A DNA stretch of 64,000 bases, taken from NCBI GenBank assembly GCA_024644875.1, contig JAHEGY010000005.1, forward strand, positions 21,240 through 85,239, written 5' to 3'. Of this stretch, positions 34,266 through 43,532 are shown one piece after another. The position numbers and the translations under genes were made by a program. The notes under the pieces were generated by a model, which was given only the letters and a program-made list of their open reading frames with translations, was not told the origin of the DNA and did no database searches. Position 1 is the stretch's first letter. Each line of letters begins with the position of its first letter. The stretch is from Cyclobacteriaceae bacterium. Lineage in GTDB: Bacteria > Bacteroidota > Bacteroidia > Cytophagales > Cyclobacteriaceae.

Positions 34266-34524
34266 TTGTACAATAAATTCTTGTAAATATTTTTCTGATA
34301 TACTGAATTTGCCTCAAATTGGTTTCAAATAGGCAGTTCAGATGCCAAACATTACTAAAAGCTCGTCCTTTTATACCAATTATTCAGTAAAATCAAATAA
34401 GGTAACCCATTAAATATGGGAGATGTTAGAAAAAAATGCTCTATTTTTAATTTCTGCAACCCATTTCGTTTCATCTTAAATAATTTATTCGTTATTTATG
34501 AGACTTTAGATCCGGTAAACACAC

Positions 34525-35559
34525 ATGTATAAACACTATATAAAAATCCCGGCTGATCTGGTATTAATTTTAGTATTTCTTCAATTACTAATCGTTGATT
34601 CAAGGGGCAATGAAACTGACCAAACTTCTATCTTTAACATCGAGTCAGTTGTTGAAATGTCTATCCTGGCGGATATCAGTTATCTTATTAATAACAGGGA
34701 AGTTGAGGAACTTCCTGCAAAAGTGGTAGTGAGTTTCGATAACAAAAATCTGGAATTTATTGGTACAGTTGAGGTAAGGGGCAATTTCAGGAGAAATGCA
34801 CAAAACTGCGATTTCCCTCCCCTCCGACTCCGGTTCGACGATTCAGAGATAAAGGGAACAATATTGAATGGCAATCATAATTTGAAAATTGTAACGCATT
34901 GCAAGAACAAGTCAAATCAGTTTATCCAGTATATGGGAAAAGAGTATACCACCTATAAAATATTCAATATCCTAAGCCCCTATAGTCTTAAAGTAAAAAT
35001 GGTAAATATCATATATATTGATGAACAAAATGATTTTAAACCTATCCAGAATAAAGCTTTTCTTATAGAGGATATAGATAATCTGGCCGACAACCACAAT
35101 ATGAAGGAATATGATGAGAAACTATCTGAAAGAGATGTAGATCCGGATATCCTGCTTCAACTTTCTGTTTTTCAATTCATGATCGGAAATACGGACTGGA
35201 TCATTCCATTAGCGAAAAACCTGAAATTTATCACTGATGGTGAAAGGTATATCCCGGTTCCTTACGATTTTGATTATACGGCTATTGTCGGTACAGACTA
35301 CAGTATAGGAAGCACGCCTTCTATTCTTCAACCACCAGTAAGAAGATTCAAAGGCCCTTGCTATGACATAGACGACCTCCAGGTTGAGTTTGAAGAATTC
35401 AGGGACAAACAGGAATCCATTTTGAATCTAATATCTGCTTCCCCTCATCTAAAATCCAGCTCCGTGAAAAATATGAAAAATTATATCGAGGAGTTTTACG
35501 ACATCATTAATTCAGATAATAAAATAGGCGAATACTTCCAAATCAATTGCGAACAATGA
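34525..35559 (+). CDS. Exported protein resembling CotH-kinase-like fold
   Basis: A 344-residue protein with an N-terminal hydrophobic segment (about 9-25) and no close family I can name. Two regions recall CotH/HipA-like kinase folds: VEVRGNFRRNAQNCDFPPLR (about 80-99; the substrate-side sheet) and, around 218-260, MIGNTDWIIPLAKNLKFI followed by YIPVPYDFDYTAIVG, where Asn-Asp-...-Asn and DFD could form the catalytic and metal-binding parts. Bacterial CotH proteins phosphorylate proteins. The call is tentative. Upstream of the TPR kinase by 75 bases; cotranscription possible. Confidence 0.55.
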   Translation: MYKHYIKIPADLVLILVFLQLLIVDSRGNETDQTSIFNIESVVEMSILADISYLINNREVEELPAKVVVSFDNKNLEFIGTVEVRGNFRRNAQNCDFPPLRLRFDDSEIKGTILNGNHNLKIVTHCKNKSNQFIQYMGKEYTTYKIFNILSPYSLKVKMVNIIYIDEQNDFKPIQNKAFLIEDIDNLADNHNMKEYDEKLSERDVDPDILLQLSVFQFMIGNTDWIIPLAKNLKFITDGERYIPVPYDFDYTAIVGTDYSIGSTPSILQPPVRRFKGPCYDIDDLQVEFEEFRDKQESILNLISASPHLKSSSVKNMKNYIEEFYDIINSDNKIGEYFQINCEQ

Positions 35560-35634
35560 ATACTATAAAACCATTTTGATTTGCACTATTGTGAAAAAAA
35601 TACAAAATTTATGGCTTAATAGAGTCTATAATTA

Positions 35635-37578
35635 ATGAAGCGGATTTTTCAACTGGCAGCTTTTCTCATTTTACTATATCCAATCAATAATGGGTTATTG
35701 GGTCAGGAAGCAATAGACAGCCTTGAGTCTGCCTTATTGACTGTGGAAGATGACCAGCATAAGCTCGAATTATATGAAGAACTCATCAGAGGATTAGCAC
35801 AGCAAAATCCGGTTAAGGCAGTTCAGTTTGCTGAGGATGCCCTTGAACTGGCACAGGAATTTCCTGACAGTGTATTATTACCTGATCTTCATAATGCCGT
35901 TGGGATTGCCCATTATTATAAAGGCAATTTGTTGATATCCATTGAATACTTCCTGAAAGCCAGAGTCGGGTATGAGATACAGGGGCGGGATGACAAAGCA
36001 GCTAATGCATTAAACAATATTGGTGTAACCTATGAAGAAATTGAGAATTATGAAAAGTCCAAGGAGTTTTATTTTGAAAGCCTGAAAGTTCATAAAAGGC
36101 TTAACAACCTGGAGGTACAAACTGCTCTCTATAACAATATCGGATCTGCTTTCGAAGCATTGGATCAGCTTGATTCGGCCGAATATTATTATAATAAATC
36201 ACTTGAACTGGCCAGGGACAACAATCCCGATAAGAACATGGCAAATGCCCTCGGCAACCTGGGTAATGTTTACTATAAAAGAGAGAAATATACAAAAGCT
36301 CTGGATTTTCAGAGAAGGGCGCTTAGATATGACCTTAAGAACAACAATACAATCGGTCTGGTAGAAACTTATAGTTCTATGGGATTGATCTACCTGGGAT
36401 TGAACAATTATAACAGGGCCTACGAGTCCTTCAATGAAGCACTGTCGATATGTAAAGAACATGACCTCAAAAGCCGGGAAGCTGAACTTTACGAGAACTT
36501 TAGTGACTATTATGAACAACTAAGCGATTTTCAGAATGCATATATCTTCTATTTGAAACATACACAACTAAAAGACAGCATCTTTACCCTCGAAATGAGG
36601 AAGCAAATTGAGGACCTGCAGTTGAGTTATCAGGCTAATAAAAGAGAGCAGCAGATTGCTTTGCTCAACGAAAGGAACAACCTCAAAGACACACAACTTC
36701 AATTGCAAACTACCAAAACACGACTATTACTCGTATTTACAATATTTACAGTATTTGTACTCGGATTATTGATCCTAAATGTAAGGGTGAAAGGGAAAGC
36801 CAATGCCTTACTGCAAAAACAGAATGAAAAAATACAGCAGCAGAATCAGGAATTGGAAGACAGAAGCGTGAAACTTGAAGAACTTTCTCATGAAAAAGAT
36901 AATTTTATCAATGTTGTTGCCCATGATCTGAAATCACCCCTAAATAATATTACCGGATTGGCAAACCTGATCAGGATCAATGGTAAATTAAGTGAGGAGC
37001 AACTGCATTACCTGAATTTACTGGATCAGGTATCCATTGAATCGAAAAATCTGGTTTCCAATCTATTGGATCTAAACAAACTTGAATTGGGCCTTTTTGA
37101 ACAGCAAATTGAAGATTTTGAAGTTAAGGATACCATCGATAAAATAATCCACAATTATGAAAAAGCTGCTTCTGAGAAGAATATAGTTTTGAAAAAAAGC
37201 TGTCCCGGGAATATATCGATCAGAAATAACCGGGAATTCATCCAACGCATTCTGGACAACCTGGTCTCTAATGCGATTAAATTCTCCCCTAATAACAAAG
37301 AGGTGTTTATTTCCTGCGATTATAATTATCAGTTTCTGGTCTTATCGGTTAAGGACGAAGGACCCGGTATCAGTAAAAAAGAGCAGCAGGACCTGTTCAA
37401 GAAATTCATTAAACTCTCACCCCGGCCTACTGGAGGCGAGAGCTCAACCGGGTTAGGGTTGGCTATAGTTAAGTTGCTGGTCGATAAACTGGAAGGAGAG
37501 ATTGAAGTGCTTTCAAAGGAGAAGAAAGGTACCGAGATCAGAATAAAATTCCCGGCATCATTTTCATCGGATCTTTAA
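35635..37578 (+). CDS. TPR-containing membrane histidine kinase
   Basis: A 647-residue sensor: signal peptide (about 1-23), about seven tetratricopeptide repeats in the periplasm (about 50-345; e.g. ANALNNIGVTYEEIENYEKS, ANALGNLGNVYYKREKYTKA), a membrane helix (about 362-382), a coiled coil (390-420) and a kinase core with H-box NVVAHDLKSPLNNITGLANL (about 425-444), N-box NLVSNAIKFS, G1 VKDEGPGI and G2 STGLGLAIVKLL. This architecture is common in Bacteroidota. No response regulator gene is adjacent, so the output partner is unknown; the TPRs suggest control by a protein ligand. Confidence 0.93.
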   Translation: MKRIFQLAAFLILLYPINNGLLGQEAIDSLESALLTVEDDQHKLELYEELIRGLAQQNPVKAVQFAEDALELAQEFPDSVLLPDLHNAVGIAHYYKGNLLISIEYFLKARVGYEIQGRDDKAANALNNIGVTYEEIENYEKSKEFYFESLKVHKRLNNLEVQTALYNNIGSAFEALDQLDSAEYYYNKSLELARDNNPDKNMANALGNLGNVYYKREKYTKALDFQRRALRYDLKNNNTIGLVETYSSMGLIYLGLNNYNRAYESFNEALSICKEHDLKSREAELYENFSDYYEQLSDFQNAYIFYLKHTQLKDSIFTLEMRKQIEDLQLSYQANKREQQIALLNERNNLKDTQLQLQTTKTRLLLVFTIFTVFVLGLLILNVRVKGKANALLQKQNEKIQQQNQELEDRSVKLEELSHEKDNFINVVAHDLKSPLNNITGLANLIRINGKLSEEQLHYLNLLDQVSIESKNLVSNLLDLNKLELGLFEQQIEDFEVKDTIDKIIHNYEKAASEKNIVLKKSCPGNISIRNNREFIQRILDNLVSNAIKFSPNNKEVFISCDYNYQFLVLSVKDEGPGISKKEQQDLFKKFIKLSPRPTGGESSTGLGLAIVKLLVDKLEGEIEVLSKEKKGTEIRIKFPASFSSDL

Positions 37579-37627
37579 TCCGATCAAATTCTTTATCAAA
37601 TCGAATGGAGATCTTTTCTCATTACAG

Positions 37628-38920
37628 ATGGAACAATTAAGTCTTTTGGATCTCAATAACAGAATAAAGAATTGTCTCAAAAACAATCTGGAAGATTCTT
37701 ATTGGGTTGTTTCTGAGATTGGTGAAATGAGATTTAACCAGAAGGGGCACTGTTACCTGGAACTGGTAGAAAAGAAGGATGATGAAATACTGGCCAAAAA
37801 CAAAGCCACGATCTGGTCCTATACCTACAGGAACCTCTCCGGATGGTTTGAATCACTGACAGGTCAGACTTTAAAGCCAGGATTGAAGATCTTATCAAAT
37901 GTGGTGGTGAGTCATCATGAAGTATATGGTTTGAGCCTGAATATTAAAGATATTGACGCTAGCTATACTTTAGGGGAGCGGGCAAAGAAGAGGTTGGAGA
38001 TATTGAACAGGTTAAAGGAAGATGGCATCTCAGATATGAACAAGGAATTACCTCTACCTCTTGTCCCACAAAGGATAGCCATTATTGCATCATCAACATC
38101 AGCAGGTTATCTTGACTTCATAACTCAACTTGAAAATAACCCAGCAGGATATGCATTCAGGATTTCACATTTTCAGGCTATCATGCAGGGATCAGAGGCA
38201 GAAGACTCTATAATCAAGGCCATTCTTGATGTGAATGCGGATATAGAGAGGTATGATCTGCTGGTGATAATAAGAGGGGGTGGTGCAACATTAGACTTAG
38301 AGTGTTTTGATACCTACGGCCTCGCTAGTCATATTGCTCAATTCCCTATCCCGGTCATTACGGGTATAGGTCATGAAAGAGATGAAACTATTGCTGACAT
38401 TGTAGCCAATACAAGTTTAAAAACACCCACAGCAGTGGCAGAATTCCTGATCAGTGGAATAAAAGATTTTGACGAATCTATTGATGCTCTGTATGCTGAT
38501 ATTTATGAATATGTGAAAGACACACTTAAAGAGAACCGTACCCATCTAGAATATCTATCGAAACATATAAAATATATTTCTGAGAATACATTGAAATCTC
38601 ATTCAACTAAACTTTCAGCAATGAGCACTGGTATTCAAAGTGCTGCTAAAGGAAGGAAGAAAGTACTTGAGACCATGGTTCAGAATTATATTCAATCCTT
38701 AAAACTGAATGCCTATCGATACCTTGACCTCAAAAAGAAGGACCTGAAAAATATCTCGGATGCTATGGGGCTCCTGGATCCCAAAAGCGTATTAAAAAGA
38801 GGATATAGTATTGTTCGTAAGGGGAACAAGATTATAAAGTCAGCTCGGAATCTGAAAGAAGGGGATCTGATAGAAAGTGAATTTACAGATGGAAGAAAAT
38901 CAAGCAAAATTTTAAACTAA
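37628..38920 (+). CDS. xseA: Exodeoxyribonuclease VII large subunit
   Basis: A 430-residue catalytic subunit that degrades single-stranded DNA with XseB. The N-terminal OB fold (about 1-105) has WVVSEIGEMRFNQKGHCYLEL; the nuclease domain shows RIAIIASSTSAGYLDF (about 151-166), DLLVIIRGGGATLDLECFD and GIGHERDETIADIVANTSLKTPTAVAE split over 258-284, followed by a helical region and a C-terminal RGYSIVRKGNKII segment. Gap to xseB is 2 bases. Confidence 0.95.
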   Translation: MEQLSLLDLNNRIKNCLKNNLEDSYWVVSEIGEMRFNQKGHCYLELVEKKDDEILAKNKATIWSYTYRNLSGWFESLTGQTLKPGLKILSNVVVSHHEVYGLSLNIKDIDASYTLGERAKKRLEILNRLKEDGISDMNKELPLPLVPQRIAIIASSTSAGYLDFITQLENNPAGYAFRISHFQAIMQGSEAEDSIIKAILDVNADIERYDLLVIIRGGGATLDLECFDTYGLASHIAQFPIPVITGIGHERDETIADIVANTSLKTPTAVAEFLISGIKDFDESIDALYADIYEYVKDTLKENRTHLEYLSKHIKYISENTLKSHSTKLSAMSTGIQSAAKGRKKVLETMVQNYIQSLKLNAYRYLDLKKKDLKNISDAMGLLDPKSVLKRGYSIVRKGNKIIKSARNLKEGDLIESEFTDGRKSSKILN

Positions 38921-38922
38921 TT

Positions 38923-39120
38923 ATGGCAAAAAATGATCTGAGTTATCAGAAGGCAATGGATGAACTTGAAACCATTGTGAAGAAAATCGAGCAGCATGAA
39001 CCTGATGTCGATGAATTGAATGACATGGTAGTCCGCGCTGTAAAACTGGTAAAATACTGTAAAACGAAACTTAAGACTACAGAAGAACAAATAAACAGTA
39101 ACCTGGAGGAACTTGATTAA
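38923..39120 (+). CDS. xseB: Exodeoxyribonuclease VII small subunit
   Basis: A 65-residue helical partner of XseA. The family pattern is clear: SYQKAMDELETIVKKIEQHE, PDVDELNDMVVRAVKLVKYC and KLKTTEEQINSNLEELD. Several copies wrap the XseA helical arm. Its TAA overlaps the stop of the convergent holin-like gene by four bases (TTAA). Confidence 0.93.
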   Translation: MAKNDLSYQKAMDELETIVKKIEQHEPDVDELNDMVVRAVKLVKYCKTKLKTTEEQINSNLEELD

Positions 39121-39470
39121 TTGCTCGCCAGGTTATTGAAAATAGTATTGATCAGGTAAAGCACCAGGCTGAATCCTAATGCCCACCAGAATCCTTCTAC
39201 ATAGAAACCCGGAATAACGGCGCTCGCCAGCAGGATGATCACTGCATTGATCACCAGTAAAAAGAGGCCCAATGTGAAAACCGTTATAGGAATGGTTATT
39301 ATAACCATAAGAGGTTTTATGGTAACATTGAACAGCGCCAGCACCCCGGCAACAAGTAAAGCCCAGAAAAAATTTGTTACTTCAACACCTGGAAGCAGGT
39401 AAGCCGTTACCAATACCGCCAGGGCTGTTAATAAAAGACGTACAAAGAAATTATTTGAACCATTCTGCAT
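39117..39470 (-). CDS. Phage holin 4-2 family membrane protein
   Basis: A 117-residue membrane protein with four hydrophobic segments, matching the Phage_holin_4_2 (YvlD-like) family: FFVRLLLTALAVLVTAYLLPGVEV, ALFNVTIKPLMVIITIPITV and VEGFWWALGFSLVLYLINTIF as shorter blocks. Despite the name these are ordinary chromosomal proteins of unknown function; no phage genes are nearby. Its start lies within the end of the upstream gamma-carbonic anhydrase gene (20-base overlap). Confidence 0.87.
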   Translation of the reverse strand: MQNGSNNFFVRLLLTALAVLVTAYLLPGVEVTNFFWALLVAGVLALFNVTIKPLMVIITIPITVFTLGLFLLVINAVIILLASAVIPGFYVEGFWWALGFSLVLYLINTIFNNLASN

Positions 39471-39960
39471 ATTTTATATAATTATTTGCTGTTTTTTCAA
39501 ATACTTCACCCAGTTCGTGCCCTACTTTTTTGATCTTTTTCGCAGGTTTCCCGGCATATACATATCCTGCTTCCACAATTGTATTGGCCAGCACGACTGC
39601 GCCTGCTGCGACAATAGATCCGGTTTCCACAACTGCATGATCCATAACGATCGCACCCATTCCAATTAAAACCCTATCTTCAATGGTACAGCCATGTACA
39701 ACAGTGTTGTGTGCTATGGAAACTTTACTACCTATTACTGTGGGTGCTTTCTGATAAGTGCAATGAATTACAGCACCATCCTGGATGTTTGTTTTTTCCC
39801 CAATTTTTATAAAATGAACATCTCCTCTAACCACTGCATTAAACCACACACTACAGTTATCTCCCATTTCCACCTCTCCCACAATGGTGGAATTTTCTGC
39901 CAGGAAACAATTATTCCCAAACTTAGGATGAATGCCCTTAACAGGAAGAATTAGTGCCAT
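39451..39960 (-). CDS. Gamma-carbonic-anhydrase-family hexapeptide protein
   Basis: A 169-residue left-handed beta-helix protein (PaaY/YrdA type). It has the first-rung motif NCSVWFNAVVRGDVHFIKIG (about 37-56), NIQDGAVIHCT with the first zinc-ligand His, and IAHNTVVHGCTIED with the other two histidines, so a metal site like that of gamma-carbonic anhydrases is complete. Activity is not assured in this clade. The start at 39960 (MALILPVKG) fits the family; the frame extends to 39987 with an alternative ATG. Confidence 0.9.
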   Translation of the reverse strand: MALILPVKGIHPKFGNNCFLAENSTIVGEVEMGDNCSVWFNAVVRGDVHFIKIGEKTNIQDGAVIHCTYQKAPTVIGSKVSIAHNTVVHGCTIEDRVLIGMGAIVMDHAVVETGSIVAAGAVVLANTIVEAGYVYAGKPAKKIKKVGHELGEVFEKTANNYIKYAEWFK

Positions 39961-40039
39961 TTTATTCGTTTTTTCAAAAATAGGCAATATTTAACCTAAA
40001 CTTTTTAAACTTAAAATATATTTTTACGTCTTGAAGGCT

Positions 40040-40792
40040 ATGATGGCAAAATTGAAAATACCGTTTCGAGATTTAATTTATTTAATGACATTTCTGTCTG
40101 TTGCAGGATGTATGCAGGAACCGAAAAGTGACAATGCAGTTATTAAAGAAGCATTACCTGTTGAAGAAAAAAATTTTGGGATTGAATATAAGATCGATAC
40201 AAGCAATAGTCTGGTTACCTGGGTTGGTACGAAGCCTACGGGACGCCATAATGGATTAATAAGAATAAGATCCGGATCTATTACTATTTTGGAAGAAGAT
40301 ACTGAACGTAGAATTAAAAAATTCAGTATCAATAATGCCAAGATCATAATTGACATGGAATCTGTCAAGGTCCTTGATCTGATGGACGATCCGCTGCAGC
40401 GTGAAAAACTTGAAAATCATCTGCGTTCGGAAGATTTTTTCGATACAAAAACACATGAGATCGCTGAATTTGAACTGATCTCATTTGAACTCATCGAAAA
40501 TGATTCTTTAGTCAGAGATTATAACAAATATACTATTATTGATCCGACACATACCATGAGTGGGAATCTGACGATCAAAGGGAAAACCTTCAATATTGAA
40601 GTCCCTGTAAAAGCCGATTACAGAAATTTGAAATTTGAAGCTTCGGCCAAATTTAATATTGATAGAACAGTTTGGGATATCACGTATAAAGATGAGAACA
40701 ATCCGGTTGCCCGAGCCACAGATGGTTTTATTCACAATATTGTGAATGTAGGATTTGAGATCATTGCCAGACCCGGGTCCAGCATGGAATAA
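40040..40792 (+). CDS. YceI-family lipoprotein
   Basis: A 250-residue exported protein with a lipoprotein signal (lipobox SVAGC, near residue 28). The rest is a YceI lipocalin-like domain: VTWVGTKPTGRHNGLIRI, FSINNAKIIIDMESVKV, LENHLRSEDFFDTKTHEIAEFE split in two blocks, MSGNLTIKGKTFNIEVPV and FNIDRTVWDITY. YceI proteins bind polyisoprenoids such as quinone precursors. ATG 40040 or 40043 is chosen over the TTG at 40031. Nine bases before pabB, probably cotranscribed. Confidence 0.9.
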   Translation: MMAKLKIPFRDLIYLMTFLSVAGCMQEPKSDNAVIKEALPVEEKNFGIEYKIDTSNSLVTWVGTKPTGRHNGLIRIRSGSITILEEDTERRIKKFSINNAKIIIDMESVKVLDLMDDPLQREKLENHLRSEDFFDTKTHEIAEFELISFELIENDSLVRDYNKYTIIDPTHTMSGNLTIKGKTFNIEVPVKADYRNLKFEASAKFNIDRTVWDITYKDENNPVARATDGFIHNIVNVGFEIIARPGSSME

Positions 40793-40801
40793 GTTAATAT
40801 T

Positions 40802-42082
40802 TTGACCCGAAATCAGAAATATTTCCAGGTAAGCAATCTTTTTGAGGTTATCCCGGGGATATTGCATTGGATTTACCAGCACAAGCATTTTTCCTTTTTT
40901 AACGGAAACCAATATGATTTACCCTATGATCCGTTTAAAACCTTTGTGGCTGCCGGTGCTATAAAAACGATGATCCCCGATTCCATTGACCCCTTTACTG
41001 ATCTGAAAAAATTTTACGATGGTCAGAATGACTGGATAATAGGCCAGTTAAATTATGATCTTAAAAATAACCTTGAGAATCTGACAAGTAATAATGCTGA
41101 CCGGCTGAATTCGGACCTTATGTGTTTTTTCGTACCTGAGACCTTAATTTTTATCCAAAATCAGGGTCTATTAATATCTACTGTTCATGATCCGGAAAAG
41201 GTTTTCGATGAAATTGCAAGATTCGAAATTCCTGACCATGTTGAGTCTTTACTGCACATAGAATGTGATACCTTAAAAAAAGAATATATAGATGCCGTCG
41301 GATCAATAAAAAGTCATATCATAAATGGGGATTTTTACGAATTGAATTATTGTATGGAGTTTTTTGCAAAAGTTAAAAACATCAACCTTGCAAACATCTT
41401 CCTGCAATTAAATAAAATTTCACCGATGCCATTTTCTGTGTTTATGGGGTTAGAAGGGCAATACATTGTATCGGCCTCTCCGGAAAGGTTTCTGAAAAAA
41501 GCTGGCAGGAATATCATTGCACAACCTATAAAAGGCACCATGAAACGGGATGCGGATCCTGCTGCGGATGATAAATTAAAGCAACAACTGAGGTATAGTG
41601 AAAAAGAGATCGCTGAAAATATGATGATTGTCGATTTGATGAGGAACGATCTGGCAAAAAGTGCTGAGCCGGGAAGCATAATGGTGCCTGAGATGTTTGA
41701 AATTTACTCCTACAATCATGTTCATCAAATGATTTCCACTGTAACAGCCCGTCTTCGTCCTGACGTCCATCCAGTGGATGCGATCCGGAACGCTTTCCCG
41801 ATGGGTAGTATGACTGGCGCTCCCAAAATAAGAGTAATGGAGGCTATAGAATACTATGAGAAAAGCAAAAGGGGGATCTTCAGTGGTTCTGCAGGATATA
41901 TAACCCCTGAAGGGGAATTTGATTTTAATGTATTGATCCGAAGTATATTTTACAGTGCAAATACCGGGTATTTAAAATTCAACGCCGGAAGTGCCATTAC
42001 CTACGATGCCGATCCGGAATACGAATACCATGAATGCATCCTGAAAACCAAAAGTATGCGGGGAGCACTTGGTATTTCCTGA
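40802..42082 (+). CDS. pabB: Aminodeoxychorismate synthase component I
   Basis: A 426-residue chorismate-using enzyme that forms aminodeoxychorismate for folate synthesis. The C-terminal two thirds hold the catalytic blocks: GSIKSHIINGDFYELNYCM (about 165-183), QPIKGTMKRDADPAADDKL, ENMMIVDLMRNDLAKSAEPG, FPMGSMTGAPKIRVMEAIE split over 337-355, and GIFSGSAGYI. The motif PIKGT favours PabB over TrpE. The start is TTG at 40802: the only in-frame codon before it that ends the frame is the YceI stop, and no ATG exists nearby. No PabA or PabC partner is present in the window. Confidence 0.9.
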   Translation: MTRNQKYFQVSNLFEVIPGILHWIYQHKHFSFFNGNQYDLPYDPFKTFVAAGAIKTMIPDSIDPFTDLKKFYDGQNDWIIGQLNYDLKNNLENLTSNNADRLNSDLMCFFVPETLIFIQNQGLLISTVHDPEKVFDEIARFEIPDHVESLLHIECDTLKKEYIDAVGSIKSHIINGDFYELNYCMEFFAKVKNINLANIFLQLNKISPMPFSVFMGLEGQYIVSASPERFLKKAGRNIIAQPIKGTMKRDADPAADDKLKQQLRYSEKEIAENMMIVDLMRNDLAKSAEPGSIMVPEMFEIYSYNHVHQMISTVTARLRPDVHPVDAIRNAFPMGSMTGAPKIRVMEAIEYYEKSKRGIFSGSAGYITPEGEFDFNVLIRSIFYSANTGYLKFNAGSAITYDADPEYEYHECILKTKSMRGALGIS

Positions 42083-42108
42083 AAAAGAGACACCTGAAGT
42101 GCCAGGCA

Positions 42109-43467
42109 TCACCTGTCCTGCCATGGGATTCTCCCACTTTTCTGTATATGACTTTGCAGTTCTTCACGAAGCCGGACAAAATCCCTGAATTTATCCGGAT
42201 CTAGTGGATCCTTTTCCAGAGGATCATCCTTTAAATTATAGTATTGGTATGGCTCGAAGGCCGAGTTCTGCAGCATTTTATACGGGCCATATCGGGCAGC
42301 ATAGTAAGACTGTCCGTTATATTTCTGTCCCCCCTCCCTTCGGACCCAGAACACATAACGATTGTCTGTATTCTGTGGCTTACCGAGTATAGTTGGAGAC
42401 ACATCCACACCATCCACGTCATGATTCAGATCTGCACCGGCTATTTTACAAAAACTGGGATAAAGATCCATCAACATTGCCATATTCTCTGTTTGACTGC
42501 CTGGCTGAATATTTCCCTTCCAAAAGGCCAATGCCGGGACCTTGATCCCTCCTTCGAACATTTGCTGTTTTCCACCATGAAGGACTCCATTGCTTTGCGC
42601 ATGCGGGATGGATCCCCCATTATCCGAAGTAAAGACCACAAGGGTGTTTTCTACCAGGCCGGTTTCTTCAAGGCATTTCATGATCTTGCCAATACTGTGA
42701 TCCAGGTGTTCGATGAACGCCACATTTTTAGCCCGTTTTGCATCTAATGATTTCTCACGCGCCAACACCTTCTTCAAATATTCTTCAGGAGGTTGAATTG
42801 GGAAATGCGGCGCATTATACGCCAGGTAAAGGAAAAAGGGTTGTTTATCTTTTTCTCTCTCCTTCATATATTCAATGGTCCAGTCGGTAAAGAGATCCGT
42901 TGCGTGTCCTTTTGGATCAATAACTTCCTGATTAAACCTCATCCAGTTAACCCCACCCCGTAAATGTGTCCAGTAATCATCCATCATATCGCCGAGGAAA
43001 CCTTTAAAATAGTCAAATCCCCGGCTGTTTGGGATATTAGGTTCTTCAAATCCCAGGTGCCATTTACCAATGATAGCCGTTTGATATCCCTTTTTTTTCA
43101 AAACTTCCGGCAGAAGGATAGCTTCAGGATCAAGATAACCCCAGGAATTGTCTTCAAATTGTCTTATCACTCCCGGCACACCCACCATGTCAGGATATTT
43201 ACCAGTAAGTAAAGATGCTCTGCTGGGGGAACACACCGGACAATTGGCATAAAAGTTTTTAAAAGTGATGCCCTGTTCGCCCAAGCGATCTATGTTAGGT
43301 GTTGACAAGTCGGTTGCACCCTGGCAGGATAGATCCCCGTATCCCAGATCGTCCACAAGAATACATAATATGTTAGGCGGTTTATCTTCTTGAGTTGATC
43401 TATTTGAACAATGAGTTTTAGCATCGGCCAGGAAAAGTATTACGATGATCAGAATAATCTTTTTCAT
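42109..43467 (-). CDS. Exported sulfatase (arylsulfatase family S1)
   Basis: A 452-residue type I sulfatase with a signal peptide (about 1-20). The Cys to be converted to formylglycine is Cys79 in CSPSRASLLTGKYP. Metal-binding and active-site parts are CILVDDLGYGD (paired Asp39-Asp40), GKWHLGF and FTSDNGGSIPHAQSNG. The start at 43467 gives a compact signal peptide; an upstream ATG at 43476 adds three residues. With the following sulfatase and a fucosidase it suggests removal of sulfate from fucose-rich glycans. A maturase for formylglycine is not in the window. Confidence 0.93.
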   Translation of the reverse strand: MKKIILIIVILFLADAKTHCSNRSTQEDKPPNILCILVDDLGYGDLSCQGATDLSTPNIDRLGEQGITFKNFYANCPVCSPSRASLLTGKYPDMVGVPGVIRQFEDNSWGYLDPEAILLPEVLKKKGYQTAIIGKWHLGFEEPNIPNSRGFDYFKGFLGDMMDDYWTHLRGGVNWMRFNQEVIDPKGHATDLFTDWTIEYMKEREKDKQPFFLYLAYNAPHFPIQPPEEYLKKVLAREKSLDAKRAKNVAFIEHLDHSIGKIMKCLEETGLVENTLVVFTSDNGGSIPHAQSNGVLHGGKQQMFEGGIKVPALAFWKGNIQPGSQTENMAMLMDLYPSFCKIAGADLNHDVDGVDVSPTILGKPQNTDNRYVFWVRREGGQKYNGQSYYAARYGPYKMLQNSAFEPYQYYNLKDDPLEKDPLDPDKFRDFVRLREELQSHIQKSGRIPWQDR

Positions 43468-43532
43468 ATGTATCAATTACTATTAATTTTTCCGATTATT
43501 AAAGTATCGATTTTATTGTTTTCAGATGGCCA

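Noticed and set aside
39117..39470. Prophage remnant because of the phage-holin name
   Set aside because: The Phage_holin_4_2 family is mostly chromosomal and no other phage gene is nearby.
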